Part shown: piece after piece, positions 42,380 to 52,081 of the stretch
Layout of the letters: each line of letters begins with the position of its first letter
Position numbering within the stretch: position 1 is the stretch's first letter
Assembly (NCBI GenBank): GCA_002359215.1
Contig: DEMN01000013.1
Span: 62,001-126,000 of the forward strand
From: Flavobacteriales bacterium UBA2669
GTDB taxonomy: Bacteria; Bacteroidota; Bacteroidia; Flavobacteriales_E; Vicingaceae
Length of the DNA stretch: 64,000 bases
Reading direction: 5' to 3'
The notes under the pieces: model-generated
What the model was told of the DNA's origin: nothing
Seen by the model: only the letters and a program-made list of their open reading frames with translations
Database searches by the model: none
Program-made: the position numbers and the translations under genes

Positions 42380-44101
42380 ATGTACATACTAGGAATAAAT
42401 GCATATCATGGCGATTCATCTGCCTGTATTTTAAAAAATGGTGAAGTAATAGCTGCCTCTGAAGAAGAGCGTTTCAGAAGAATTAAACATTGGGCAGGTT
42501 TTCCCTCTGAGGCTATTAAATTTTGTTTAGGCGAAGCTAATATTGATATTACTCAAGTAGATTACATTACCATTTCTCGTGATCCTTCAGCCAACATTCA
42601 TAAGAAAATTCTTCATGCTGCCAAAAATCTAGTTTCAGTTAAAGCTCTAAAAGATCGTTTAGCTAATACAAAAAAAGTAGGCAGTGTAAAAGCTGAACTA
42701 AGTAAAGTCTTTAACATTCCTGAAGACCAAATTAAAGCTGAAATAAAAAACATTGAACATCACAGAAGTCACTTAGCTAGTGCCTTTTTTGCTTCTCCTT
42801 TTGATGAGGCTGCTATTCTTTCTATAGATGGTTTTGGCGATTTTACTTCAACTATGATAGCTACCGGAAAAGGAAATAAAATTGAGGTGTTAGATACTGT
42901 GATTTACCCACATTCAGCAGGGATTTTCTATACCTCATTAACACAATACTTAGGTTTTCCTCATTATGGAGATGAGTATAAAGTAATGGGACTAGCGCCC
43001 TACGGTGAACCGAAATATGTTGATGAACTAAAAAAAATCATCTTATTTAAAGAGAATGGATTATTTGAGTTGAATACCAAATACTTTAAACATGCAAAAG
43101 AAGGCATTGCTATGAGTTGGGAAAATGGCGACCCTCATATTGATAGTATTTTCTCAGAGGAATTAGAAAAATTGCTTGGTCCTGCTAGAAAAAATGGAGA
43201 AGAATTAATCCAAAAACACAAAGATATTGCTACTTCTGTGCAGCGTGTAACTGAGGAGCTAATTTTTCACATTTTAAACCACTTACAAAAAAGAACAGGG
43301 TTAAAAAATATTTGTATTGCCGGTGGCGTAGCTCAAAACTCAGTAGCTAACGGTAAAATTTTAGAAAAAACTACTTTTGAAAATGTCTATATTCCTTCTG
43401 CAGGACACGATGCGGGAACAGCTTTAGGCTCTGCTTTATGGTTATATAATCATATCTTAGAAAACGACAGACTTCCTGCTATTTACAGTGCTTATACCGG
43501 TGCTAAATCAACTAACGAAGAAGTAGAAGCTTGTCTAAAAGCTGATAATATTGAATACACTAAATACAATGATGAAGAATTATTAGAAATTGTTTCGGAT
43601 GCGTTAGTAGATGGAAAAGTAATTGGTTGGTTTCAGGGAAGAGCAGAATTTGGTCCTCGAGCACTGGGGCATCGTTCTATTATTGTTGACCCGAGAAGAA
43701 CAGATGCTAAAGAATTATTAAATACAAAAATAAAACGTAGAGAAAGCTTCCGTCCGTTTGCTCCTTCTATTTTAGAGGAATATGTTTCGGAATATTTTGA
43801 GAAAACCGATAAAGTACCTTTTATGGAAAAAGTTTACCCTATCAAAAAAGAAAAACATGCAGAAATTCCTGCAGTTACTCATGTAGATGGTACAGGTCGT
43901 TTACAAACTGTTGAAAAAGGTGATAGATACTACGATTTAATTGAAAGATTTAGACAAAAAACAGGAACACCAATTCTATTGAATACTTCCTTTAATGAAA
44001 ATGAACCTATTGTAAACACTCCCAAAGAAGCATTAGCTTGTTATTTAAGAACAGAAATGGACATGTTGGTAATGGAAAACTGTGTCGTATCCAGAAAATA
44101 A
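42380..44101 (+). CDS. NodU/CmcH-family carbamoyltransferase
   Basis: 573 aa. The N-terminal ASKHA-type Kae1-like domain begins MYILGINAYHGDSSACIL, with NIEHHRSHLASAFFASPF (His-rich metal motif) and AILSIDGFGDFTST; CIAGGVAQNSVANGKIL is at about 313-329. The C-terminal YrdC-like part has GWFQGRAEFGPRALGHRSII, RPFAPSILEEYVSEYF and TPILLNTSFNENEPIV. The enzyme makes carbamoyl-AMP from carbamoyl phosphate and ATP and passes the carbamoyl group to a hydroxyl, usually of a sugar. It could act on the neighbouring glycan, but it is only 12 bp from the SpoIIM-MoxR genes and 92 bp from the glycan genes, so transcription may follow the former. Confidence 0.93.
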   Translation: MYILGINAYHGDSSACILKNGEVIAASEEERFRRIKHWAGFPSEAIKFCLGEANIDITQVDYITISRDPSANIHKKILHAAKNLVSVKALKDRLANTKKVGSVKAELSKVFNIPEDQIKAEIKNIEHHRSHLASAFFASPFDEAAILSIDGFGDFTSTMIATGKGNKIEVLDTVIYPHSAGIFYTSLTQYLGFPHYGDEYKVMGLAPYGEPKYVDELKKIILFKENGLFELNTKYFKHAKEGIAMSWENGDPHIDSIFSEELEKLLGPARKNGEELIQKHKDIATSVQRVTEELIFHILNHLQKRTGLKNICIAGGVAQNSVANGKILEKTTFENVYIPSAGHDAGTALGSALWLYNHILENDRLPAIYSAYTGAKSTNEEVEACLKADNIEYTKYNDEELLEIVSDALVDGKVIGWFQGRAEFGPRALGHRSIIVDPRRTDAKELLNTKIKRRESFRPFAPSILEEYVSEYFEKTDKVPFMEKVYPIKKEKHAEIPAVTHVDGTGRLQTVEKGDRYYDLIERFRQKTGTPILLNTSFNENEPIVNTPKEALACYLRTEMDMLVMENCVVSRK

Positions 44102-44113
44102 AACACACAACTA

Positions 44114-45076
44114 TTGAGAGAAGTCGTTTTCATAAAAAAGAATGCAGATAAGTGGAAAAAGATGGAGCAGCTCGTTCATCAAAAGGTAAAAATTACGCCT
44201 GATGAAAATGCTGATTTATTCATCCAACTTACTAACGACTTAGCCTTTGCTAAAACTTACTATCCAAAATCTACTACTACTGAATATCTTAATCAACTCG
44301 CTGCTACTGTTCACCATGAGATTTACCAAAATAAAAAAGAAAGCAATAAGCGTTTTATTACTTTCTGGAAAACAGAATTGCCCTTAGTAATAAAAAGTCA
44401 TCACAAACAATTACTTATTGCTTTTCTTATTTTCTTTATTTCCGGAGCTATAGGTTGGATATCTGCTAAATATGATGATAGTTTTGTACGTCTTATTTTA
44501 GGTGATTCTTATGTAAATATGACCTTAGAGAATATTGAAAATAATGATCCTATGGCAGTTTACAAACAATCTAAAGAATTAGATATGTTTTTAGGTATTA
44601 CTATAAATAATATCCGTGTTTCATTTGTCGCTTTTATTCTTGGATTGTTTTTCTCATTTGGAACCGGATTTATTTTATTCTTTAATGGTGTTATGCTAGG
44701 TTCCTTTCAGTATTTTTTTGCTGCTAAAGGTTTATTATTTGAATCGTTTCTCACTATTTGGATTCATGGAACGTTAGAAATTTCTGCCATAATTATTGCC
44801 GGAGCAGCAGGAATAACTATGGGCAACAGCATACTTTTTCCAAAAACTTATCCAAGAACAACTTCTTTTATAAATGGAGCTAAAAATGGTTTAAAAATAG
44901 TTATTGGTTTAGTCCCTATTTTTATAACTGCAGGTTTTTTAGAAGGCTTTGTAACTCGACATACAGAAATGCCTGTTTATTTATCATTATTTATTATCTT
45001 CGGATCACTAAGTTTTATCATTTGGTATTTTATCATTTACCCAAATAACATATATACAAATTATAAACCTAATTAA
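44114..45076 (+). CDS. SpoIIM-family membrane protein
   Basis: 320 aa starting at TTG 44114 (MREVVFIKKNADKWKKMEQL). The residues right after the TTG match the conserved start of this family, so the non-ATG start is supported by homology. N-terminal cytosolic helical part to about 95, then about five to six membrane segments with the SpoIIM-type NNIRVSFVAFILGLFFSFGT and HGTLEISAIIIAGAAGITMG. In this non-spore-forming lineage it belongs to the MoxR-linked membrane operon; a direct function has not been set. 11 bp before the next gene. Confidence 0.9.
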   Translation: MREVVFIKKNADKWKKMEQLVHQKVKITPDENADLFIQLTNDLAFAKTYYPKSTTTEYLNQLAATVHHEIYQNKKESNKRFITFWKTELPLVIKSHHKQLLIAFLIFFISGAIGWISAKYDDSFVRLILGDSYVNMTLENIENNDPMAVYKQSKELDMFLGITINNIRVSFVAFILGLFFSFGTGFILFFNGVMLGSFQYFFAAKGLLFESFLTIWIHGTLEISAIIIAGAAGITMGNSILFPKTYPRTTSFINGAKNGLKIVIGLVPIFITAGFLEGFVTRHTEMPVYLSLFIIFGSLSFIIWYFIIYPNNIYTNYKPN

Positions 45077-45087
45077 ATATTTCAACT

Positions 45088-46044
45088 ATGAATCAAGAAA
45101 GAATAGATTTCGAAAAAGAAAGAGACTTTAGCAGTACACTAACTGTTTCATTTACTTTTATTAAAGAAAATTTTAAACTTTTTTTCTCTTCCCTACTATT
45201 TTTAGCCGGACCATTATTGTTGCTTAATGCTATTTTAATGAGTATCTATGTACAAAACATATTTAATTTTCAAACCTTCAACCCTGATGACTTTGAAAGT
45301 TTACAATTTTTCTCTCCTGTATATTTTTTAGTCATTATTATTGCTATAGCCTCTAGCCTTGTTGTGCTTGGCGTTACTTACGAATATATTTTTTTATACG
45401 ATAAACATAATGGTGAAAAATTTACTGTTAATGATGTTTGGAATGCTTTCCTAAAAGATCTGGGAATGCTAATTTCTACTTTCTTTTTCCTAGTAGGAAT
45501 ATTTATTCTACTTCTAATTGCTTTAGGTATAATTATAGGACTTTTTGCCATGATGGGTGGAATTTTGATGGGCTTAATTATGTTTGCTCTTTTTATAGCT
45601 TTAATGGTAGTTGGCCCTCCTCTTCTATTTGTTATAACTGCTGTTTATCCAATTAGAATTAAAGAGCGTATTGGAAATTTTGCTGCTCTAAATAAAGCTT
45701 ATCTATTAGCTAAAAACAACTTTGGGAATACTTGGATATTAGTTTTTATTTCTCAATTAATTGTTGGTGCTATTGGATTTGTTTTTAGTTTACCACAATT
45801 TATTTATACCATGATGATTCAACTAAATACCCTACAAAATGCGGCTGTAGAAACTAGCTCTGTTTTACTTACTAGCTTTAATGTTATAGCAACCATAGGG
45901 ACCAATCTAACCAATGTGGTATTTTTAGTTATCGTTGTCTTCCACTATTTTAGCTGTAATGAAAAAGTTTTTGGAGGAGGTCTAATGAAAAAAATTGACG
46001 CTATTGGTAACACTTCAGAAGACAGCGAAGATATAACCATTTAA
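45088..46044 (+). CDS. Polytopic membrane protein of the MoxR cluster
   Basis: 318 aa with about six hydrophobic segments (about residues 30-52, 76-100, 125-150, 153-185, 210-235 and 262-288). The cytosolic N-terminus is INQERIDF-like (MNQERIDFEKERDFSST) and the C-terminus acidic (NTSEDSEDITI). No catalytic motif. This place between SpoIIM and DUF4129 is often filled by a glycerophosphoryl-diester-phosphodiesterase-membrane-domain- or DUF4013-like protein; I cannot choose between these names. Co-transcribed with both neighbours (11 and 15 bp gaps). Confidence 0.72.
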   Translation: MNQERIDFEKERDFSSTLTVSFTFIKENFKLFFSSLLFLAGPLLLLNAILMSIYVQNIFNFQTFNPDDFESLQFFSPVYFLVIIIAIASSLVVLGVTYEYIFLYDKHNGEKFTVNDVWNAFLKDLGMLISTFFFLVGIFILLLIALGIIIGLFAMMGGILMGLIMFALFIALMVVGPPLLFVITAVYPIRIKERIGNFAALNKAYLLAKNNFGNTWILVFISQLIVGAIGFVFSLPQFIYTMMIQLNTLQNAAVETSSVLLTSFNVIATIGTNLTNVVFLVIVVFHYFSCNEKVFGGGLMKKIDAIGNTSEDSEDITI

Positions 46045-46059
46045 ACAAGCTACTCTTTT

Positions 46060-46791
46060 ATGCTTAATGTTCAATTATTACTGCGTTACCTTATATTACT
46101 ATGTCTGCTTAGTCTTAAGCTAAGTGTTTTCAGTAACGATACACTAAAAGTAAAAATTGACTCTTCAAGTACTATTGATGTAAAAAAAGTAGCTGACGAA
46201 TCTATTGAAAAATATACAAACGATAAAGAATTTTTATACGACCGTATTCCACCACCAGCAGAGTCTCCTTGGGAAGCTTTTAAACGTTGGTTAAACAAAC
46301 TTTTTAATAAATATGTAAGCAATAATCTTCCGCCAATCTTTTGGGATATTTTAATATGGACAATTGTTGCTGCTGCTCTTATTTTAATTATCTACCGACT
46401 GTTCAGACATGAAATAAAAAGCGTTTTTAGAGGTAAATCTGCAACCAATAAAGTTGATTTTATTCATAAAGATGAAAATATTCATGAAATGGATTTTAAC
46501 CAACTTATTAATGATGCTATTACTCAAAAAGATTATAAAAATGCCGTCCGCTTGTCTTATTTAAAACTATTAAAAACCCTTACGGATGAAGATTTAATTA
46601 CCTGGAAAGCTGACAAAACTAATTTAGATTATATTTCCGAATTAAAACAATCTAAGCTACAAATACCATTTAAAAAGACTACTGTAGTTTTTGAGCATGT
46701 TTGGTATGGAGAATTTACCATTAACGAAAATCATTTTGATGAAACCATGCTTATTTTTAATGATATGCATAATAAAATAACCAACCATTAA
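46060..46791 (+). CDS. DUF4129 domain membrane protein
   Basis: 243 aa. Signal-anchor at about 5-22, a periplasmic stretch with RIPPPAESPWEAFKRWLNKL, a membrane segment at about 95-115 (FWDILIWTIVAAALILII), and the C-terminal cytosolic DUF4129 part (YKNAVRLSYLKLLKTLTDED, then WKADKTNLDYISELKQ and VFEHVWYGEFTINENHF). These proteins accompany MoxR/DUF58 genes and may pass a signal across the membrane. Followed after 6 bp by DUF4350. Confidence 0.87.
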   Translation: MLNVQLLLRYLILLCLLSLKLSVFSNDTLKVKIDSSSTIDVKKVADESIEKYTNDKEFLYDRIPPPAESPWEAFKRWLNKLFNKYVSNNLPPIFWDILIWTIVAAALILIIYRLFRHEIKSVFRGKSATNKVDFIHKDENIHEMDFNQLINDAITQKDYKNAVRLSYLKLLKTLTDEDLITWKADKTNLDYISELKQSKLQIPFKKTTVVFEHVWYGEFTINENHFDETMLIFNDMHNKITNH

Positions 46792-46797
46792 GCTTAC

Positions 46798-48012
46798 TTG
46801 AAAAAATACATTAAATATTATCTTGTTTTAATAGTCTTATTTGTTTTGGCTGTATATTTTCAATACAATGCTCCCAAACCTATTAACTGGGCTGAAAACT
46901 ACACTAAAAAAGACAAAATTCCTTACGGATGTTTTGTTTTACACGAATTGCTTCCTGAACTTTTTCCCAACCAAAAAATACTGCATGTAAACGAACCCAT
47001 TTATACCGCATTAGATTCTTTAAATAACTTTAACTACTTGTTTATTAATAATGAATTTAGTCCTGATGAAGCTGAAACCGAAAAACTTTTAAATGCCATT
47101 TACAAAGGAAATACCGCTTTTATAGCTGCCCGAGAATTTTATGGGCATTTTGCCGACACATTTAATATTGCTACTGATGGAAATTATAATTTCTATTACA
47201 ATGAAAAAAACAATTCTCCTATTCATATCAATTTTGAAAACAAAAATATCCGACAAGATTCTCCTTATATTTTTCATAAAAACATTTTCCATTTTTACCT
47301 TACCAATTTTGATACAACCAATACAACAGTGTTGGGGCATTCCGAAATTTACAACTTGGGAAATATTGATTATCAACAAGAAGTCAACTTTATTGCTATA
47401 AAACATGGTAAAGGGGAAATTTATATCAACACCCTTCCTGCTGCTTTTACCAATTATTTTTTAACCGATAGTTTAAACTATTCTTACGCTTTTAATGCCT
47501 TAAGTTATTTGGATAAAAACACCCTCATTTGGGATGATTATTACAAAGTTGGCAAACCTATCATTACATCTCCCCTTCGGTTTATTTTATCCAACCCCGC
47601 TTTAAAATTTGCTTACTTTTTAGCCTTATTTAGTTTATTAGCTTATATTATTTTTAACATTAAAAGAAGACAACGTATTATTCCTGTTATTGAACCTCTG
47701 AGCAATGCCACTAGAGATTTTGTTGAAGTTGTTTCGCAGATGTATTACCATCAAAAAAATCATTTAGATTTAGCTAATAAAAAAATCATTTATTTTCTGG
47801 AAAATGTAAGAACTAATTACTTACTCAATACTCAGCAATTAGATAATGATTTTAAGAAACAACTGGCAAGAAAATCTGGTGTAGAAATGAAGTTTGCCGA
47901 ACAACTTATCAACGAACTCAACACTATTTCAACTAAAAAATCGCTTTCTGAAACAGAATTATTACATTTAAACCAATTAATCAACACTTTTCATAAAAAC
48001 AAAATACGATAA
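46798..48012 (+). CDS. DUF4350 domain membrane protein
   Basis: 404 aa from TTG 46798 (MKKYIKYYLVLIVLFVLAVY); no ATG lies nearby and the hydrophobic anchor starts at once, so the TTG is credible. One membrane anchor at about 5-22 and another at about 268-287 (LKFAYFLALFSLLAYIIFNI) bracket a periplasmic domain with INWAENYTKKDKIPYGCFVL and LFINNEFSPDEAETEKLL, the DUF4350 signature (GATase-like fold). The C-terminal cytosolic part is helical. Second TTG start in this operon. 2 bp before moxR. Confidence 0.85.
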   Translation: MKKYIKYYLVLIVLFVLAVYFQYNAPKPINWAENYTKKDKIPYGCFVLHELLPELFPNQKILHVNEPIYTALDSLNNFNYLFINNEFSPDEAETEKLLNAIYKGNTAFIAAREFYGHFADTFNIATDGNYNFYYNEKNNSPIHINFENKNIRQDSPYIFHKNIFHFYLTNFDTTNTTVLGHSEIYNLGNIDYQQEVNFIAIKHGKGEIYINTLPAAFTNYFLTDSLNYSYAFNALSYLDKNTLIWDDYYKVGKPIITSPLRFILSNPALKFAYFLALFSLLAYIIFNIKRRQRIIPVIEPLSNATRDFVEVVSQMYYHQKNHLDLANKKIIYFLENVRTNYLLNTQQLDNDFKKQLARKSGVEMKFAEQLINELNTISTKKSLSETELLHLNQLINTFHKNKIR

Positions 48013-48014
48013 TC

Positions 48015-49025
48015 ATGGAAGAAAATTTACCAAACGAATCGGCTAACAACAACGACTCTTCTTTTAAAACAAGAATAGATTTATCTGAAATTCAACAAGC
48101 TACACAGCAAATAAAAGCTAAGCTAAACAGTATAATTATCGGTCAGGAACAAATGATAGATTTATTACTGATTGCTATTCTTTCTGATGGGCATGTGTTA
48201 ATCGAAGGTGTACCAGGGGTTGCCAAAACACTTACCGCCAAACTAATAGCGCATAGCATTTCTGTAGATTTTTCCAGAATACAGTTTACACCCGATTTAA
48301 TGCCTTCAGACATTATAGGTACTGCTGTTTTTAATCCAAAAACGGTTGATTTTGAATTTAGAAAAGGTCCTTTATTCTCCAACATTATTTTAATTGATGA
48401 GATTAATCGTTCACCAGCAAAAACGCAGGCAGCTTTGTTTGAAGTAATGGAAGAACACCAAATAACCAGTGATGGAACTACCTATAAAATGACTGAACCT
48501 TTTTTAGTAATTGCCACACAAAATCCGCTTGAACAAGAAGGAACTTATCGTCTTCCTGAGGCTCAATTAGATCGTTTTTTATTTAAAATTGAAGTAGGCT
48601 ACCCTAGTGAGGATGCCGAGAAACAATTATTGCTCAACTTCCATCAGCAAAAAAACAAAATTGATATTTCTGCTGTAGATAAAATGCTTACTTCCAACCA
48701 AATTACTGAGTTCAGGGAAAAAGTAAATCAAGTGCATGCTGATGAAAACATTATTGCCTACATCGCTAAAATTGTTGGAGCCACAAGAAGCGATGCTGCT
48801 ATTTTTGTAGGAGCTTCACCAAGAGCTTCTTTAGCCATTTTAAAAAGTGCGATGGCTCACGCGGCAATGAATGGTAAAGATTTTATCACACCTGATGATG
48901 TGAAATTTATTGCTCCACATGTATTAAAACATCGAATAATTCTAACTCCAGAAAAAGAAATGGAAGGTGCTTTTCCACACGAAATTATTGACAGATTAAT
49001 TGAAAAAATAGAAATTCCAAGATAA
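48015..49025 (+). CDS. MoxR-family AAA+ ATPase
   Basis: 336 aa. The Walker A variant is GVPGVAKTLTAK at about 64-75, followed by RIQFTPDLMPSDIIGTAVF, Walker B LIDEINRSPAKTQAALFEVM, sensor 1 FLVIATQNPLEQEGTYRLPE and AQLDRF with the arginine finger; GASPRASLAILKSA is sensor 2 and the lid. MoxR ATPases act as chaperones with a VWA- or DUF58-type partner, here encoded 5 bp downstream. Cytosolic. The cluster order SpoIIM-x-DUF4129-DUF4350-MoxR-DUF58 is well known in Bacteroidota. Confidence 0.95.
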   Translation: MEENLPNESANNNDSSFKTRIDLSEIQQATQQIKAKLNSIIIGQEQMIDLLLIAILSDGHVLIEGVPGVAKTLTAKLIAHSISVDFSRIQFTPDLMPSDIIGTAVFNPKTVDFEFRKGPLFSNIILIDEINRSPAKTQAALFEVMEEHQITSDGTTYKMTEPFLVIATQNPLEQEGTYRLPEAQLDRFLFKIEVGYPSEDAEKQLLLNFHQQKNKIDISAVDKMLTSNQITEFREKVNQVHADENIIAYIAKIVGATRSDAAIFVGASPRASLAILKSAMAHAAMNGKDFITPDDVKFIAPHVLKHRIILTPEKEMEGAFPHEIIDRLIEKIEIPR

Positions 49026-49030
49026 TTATA

Positions 49031-50362
49031 ATGCAGTTTTTAAAATCGTTATACCTAAAACCTTTACTCTTCTATTGCCTTTCGGCTTTAGTAGTGGTTT
49101 TTTGTATAGGATTTATTTTCAATATCTTTTTTTCAATTGGAATTTTTGTTTTTATAGCCATTTTAATTTTATTGGGTATTGATATTCTTCTGCTCTACAA
49201 ACAAGCTAATGGAATTATTGCCAGCAGATTAGTTAGCGACAGACTTTCTAACGGAGATGCTAATCAAATTCAATTAATTATAGAAAATAATTATCCGTTT
49301 GATGCTCATTTTAGTATTATTGATGAAGTGCCTATTCAATTTCAAGAACGAAATTTAGAATTTAATATTAGTCTTACCAAAGGAAAAAAGAAACTAATTA
49401 ACTATACCATTACACCAACCCAACGTGGTGAATATAGTTTTGGTAAACTTAATGTTTATGTGGCTGCCAACATAGGTTTTGTAGAGAGAAAGTTTGTTTT
49501 TTCAGAAGAAAAAGACGTAGCCGTTTATCCTTCTTTTTTGCAAATGAAAAAGTATGAACTTATTGCTTTTTCTAATCATCTTACTCAAACAGGTATTAAA
49601 AAAATTAGGAAAATTGGTAGAAATACCGAATTCGAAAAAATTAATGAATATACTCCTGGTGATGATTTTAAAACCATCAACTGGCAAGCTACTGCCCGAA
49701 AAGGAAAGTTAATGGTGAACCAATATCAAGAAGAGAAATCGCAAAATGTATATTGCATAATTGATATGGGACGAAGTATGAAAATGCCGTTTAACGGACT
49801 TACCTTGCTAGATTATGCTATCAATTCTTCATTAGTTTTATCTAATATAATTGCTAAAAAATACGATAAACCGGGCATTATTACTTTTAATAATAAAATT
49901 AAAAATGTACTTAAAACAGATAATTCAGGCTTGCAAATGCAACGAATTATGGAATTGCTTTACAAACAAAAAACAGGTTTTGCCGAAAGTAATTATGAAA
50001 TGCTCTACAGCACTATAAAATATAAAGTTCCGCAACGAAGTTTAATGCTGCTGTTTACCAATTTTGAAACACTCGATAGTTTGGACAGACAACTTATTTA
50101 CTTAAAAGGTATTGCTAAAAATCATCTTTTAATTTGTATTTTCTTTGAAAACACCGAACTTACCACTATCACTAAAAAAGAGGCTTACAATACTACTGAT
50201 GTTTACAGACAAACCATTGCCGAGAAATTTATTTTTGAAAAAAAACTCATATTGAAAAAATTAAATCAACATGGAATTCAAACTATATATACCGCTCCAG
50301 AAAATTTAACCATCAATTCTATTAATAAATATTTAGAAATAAAATCAAGACATCTCATCTAA
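49031..50362 (+). CDS. DUF58 domain protein
   Basis: 443 aa. Two close membrane segments at about 10-55 (LLFYCLSALVVVFCIGFIF), a beta-rich domain, and the DUF58 core RNTEFEKINEYTPGDDFKTI with NWQATARKGKLMVNQYQEE at about 200-240, followed by a VWA-like part VYCIIDMGRSMKMPFNGL (MIDAS-like DMGRS, with Gly-Arg in place of the usual Thr/Ser set). It probably works with MoxR at the inner membrane. 5 bp before the methyltransferase gene. Confidence 0.92.
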   Translation: MQFLKSLYLKPLLFYCLSALVVVFCIGFIFNIFFSIGIFVFIAILILLGIDILLLYKQANGIIASRLVSDRLSNGDANQIQLIIENNYPFDAHFSIIDEVPIQFQERNLEFNISLTKGKKKLINYTITPTQRGEYSFGKLNVYVAANIGFVERKFVFSEEKDVAVYPSFLQMKKYELIAFSNHLTQTGIKKIRKIGRNTEFEKINEYTPGDDFKTINWQATARKGKLMVNQYQEEKSQNVYCIIDMGRSMKMPFNGLTLLDYAINSSLVLSNIIAKKYDKPGIITFNNKIKNVLKTDNSGLQMQRIMELLYKQKTGFAESNYEMLYSTIKYKVPQRSLMLLFTNFETLDSLDRQLIYLKGIAKNHLLICIFFENTELTTITKKEAYNTTDVYRQTIAEKFIFEKKLILKKLNQHGIQTIYTAPENLTINSINKYLEIKSRHLI

Positions 50363-50367
50363 TTAAT

Positions 50368-51078
50368 ATGTCCAACAACGATATTTTAGGAACTGCTTTA
50401 AAAGATTACCTCAAAGGTAATAACAAAGAAAATATTACAGTAATTTCTTCTATTGCCGAAGATGATGAACTCCCCTTAGATTATTTGTTTCGTAAAGCTG
50501 ACCAATTACCCAAATTAGAACAAAAAGCTTTAGCACTTTGTTATGGAAAAGTATTAGATGTTGGAGCAGGAAGTGGAACACATAGTTTAATCTTAAAAGA
50601 TAAAGGCTTAGATGTGTTGTCTATTGATATTTCTAAAGGAGCTATTGAAGTAATGAAAGAACGTGGCTTAAATGCTTTAGAAACAGATTTTATAGAGTTT
50701 AGCCATCAACAGTTTGATACTATTTTATTATTGATGAATGGTATTGGTATTGCTCAAAAATTAAATAAGCTGACTCATTTTCTTAATCATGCTGCTAGTT
50801 TACTTAATAAGGGAGGACAGATTTTATTAGACTCATCAGACATCAAGTACATGTATACAGAAGAAGATGGTTCTATTTGGTTGAATTTAAATGGCGATTA
50901 CTATGGAGAAGTTACCTACCAAATGAAATACAATAATAAGTTGTCAGCAGCATTCTCATGGTTGTTTGTGAATTTTGAAAAGCTAAAAGAACATACTGTA
51001 AAAGCCAATTTAAATTGCGAATTAATTTTTGAAGATGATCATTATGGTTATTTGGCACGACTAACCTTACGTAATTAA
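50368..51078 (+). CDS. Class I SAM-dependent methyltransferase
   Basis: 236 aa. The SAM motif is GKVLDVGAGSGTHSLILKDK at about 64-83, with LDVLSIDISKGAIEVMKERG (acidic loop), FDTILLLMNGIGIAQKL (motif II) and LNKGGQILLDSSD. Substrate unknown. It sits 5 bp after DUF58 and ends the operon before convergent genes. The association with the MoxR cluster seems positional; no evidence for a shared task. Confidence 0.85.
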   Translation: MSNNDILGTALKDYLKGNNKENITVISSIAEDDELPLDYLFRKADQLPKLEQKALALCYGKVLDVGAGSGTHSLILKDKGLDVLSIDISKGAIEVMKERGLNALETDFIEFSHQQFDTILLLMNGIGIAQKLNKLTHFLNHAASLLNKGGQILLDSSDIKYMYTEEDGSIWLNLNGDYYGEVTYQMKYNNKLSAAFSWLFVNFEKLKEHTVKANLNCELIFEDDHYGYLARLTLRN

Positions 51079-51126
51079 ATTCACTAAAATCTTAGAGCTC
51101 TATTCTCTTTTTTATTAAAAAAATAA

Positions 51127-51969
51127 TTACTTCGTTAGTTGAAACATCATACCAAAAGCAAAGTACCATTCAACAAATAAAATATTCTGACTAGCTCTAT
51201 CTTCAATGTCTATAGATGTTCTAACATCCGGTAAATCTATAAAACCTGCCTTGAACTCTGTTCTAAGAAAGAAATACTTATAAAAAATAGCATTAAATCC
51301 TGCTTTACCCGAAAACCCATATCCTGCAAAATGAAACTCATCATTTCTTACATTATTCCATAACGTAACATTGGATTTTGGTAAAACAGGACCTAGTCCA
51401 AAACCTAACATAGAGTTTAACTGAAATTTATCTGGATTAATACTTGCAAACTGATGCAATAAATTATCATTTCTGGTTAGTTCAATATTAATGTAATTTA
51501 ATCCATCCGTATGTTCGTATCTTAAAAAATTCTCATTGATATGAAAAAGACTATTAATGTATTCTCCTGCATAAATTGATTCATCCCTAATATGTCCTCT
51601 AATTCTCACATCTTGAACACTAGAAATAACGTACTTCATGTGATCTACTCCAATTGAAATATCATACTTATCGGAAATATAATAACCCAATCTTAAGTTA
51701 GTTTGTGGATAGGTAATATATTTTGGATGAAAATAAGTTTGTGAATTAAAATCAGATTGCTTGTCATGAGCTTTAACATCCGTTAAAATAAAATCATAAT
51801 CTGTACCTGTAAAATGTATGCTTGATGGAGCGTACCAATCCTGATTCCATCCCCATAAAATGTAAACTTTACCTTTGTTTATTTGTTTTGTTACCGGAAG
51901 TATTTCTTGCCCTTTAAGTATAGAAGTAGCTACTAATAAGCTTAAAAATAAATATAATTTCACCTTCAT
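51127..51969 (-). CDS. Hypothetical outer-membrane beta-barrel-like protein
   Basis: 280 aa. Signal peptide about 1-20 (LYLFLSLLVATSILKGQ). The rest alternates aromatic and polar strands: KVYILWGWNQDWYAPSSIHF, TNLRLGYYISDKYDISIGVD, NSMLGFGLGPVLPKS, FLRTEFKAGFIDLPD, ending WYFAFGMMFQLTK with a terminal-strand pattern. This suggests an 8- to 10-stranded outer-membrane barrel. I do not recognise an enzyme motif. Minus strand, convergent with the methyltransferase gene (48 bp). Confidence 0.65.
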   Translation of the reverse strand: MKVKLYLFLSLLVATSILKGQEILPVTKQINKGKVYILWGWNQDWYAPSSIHFTGTDYDFILTDVKAHDKQSDFNSQTYFHPKYITYPQTNLRLGYYISDKYDISIGVDHMKYVISSVQDVRIRGHIRDESIYAGEYINSLFHINENFLRYEHTDGLNYINIELTRNDNLLHQFASINPDKFQLNSMLGFGLGPVLPKSNVTLWNNVRNDEFHFAGYGFSGKAGFNAIFYKYFFLRTEFKAGFIDLPDVRTSIDIEDRASQNILFVEWYFAFGMMFQLTK

Positions 51970-52022
51970 TATTCTATAAAAAAGGTGCCAAGTTACATCT
52001 ATTAGAGAAATTTAAACACAAA

Positions 52023-52052
52023 AAAAGTCAATAAATAAATTTATTGACTTTT
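52023..52052 (-). terminator. Terminator downstream of the barrel/TPR operon
   Basis: A 13-bp perfect stem aaaagtcaataaa/tttattgactttt (52023-52035 and 52040-52052) with a 4-nt loop. Flanking A and T runs allow termination in either direction; it follows the 52082 gene on the minus strand by about 30 bp. Confidence 0.8.
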
Positions 52053-52081
52053 AACTATTTTTAGTCTATTGATTATCAGAA

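Noticed and set aside
44114..45076. Evidence of sporulation (SpoIIM-like protein)
   Set aside because: SpoIIM-family membrane proteins are common in non-spore-formers as part of MoxR clusters; no other sporulation gene is present. The SpoIIE domain at 57998 is likewise a general phosphatase.
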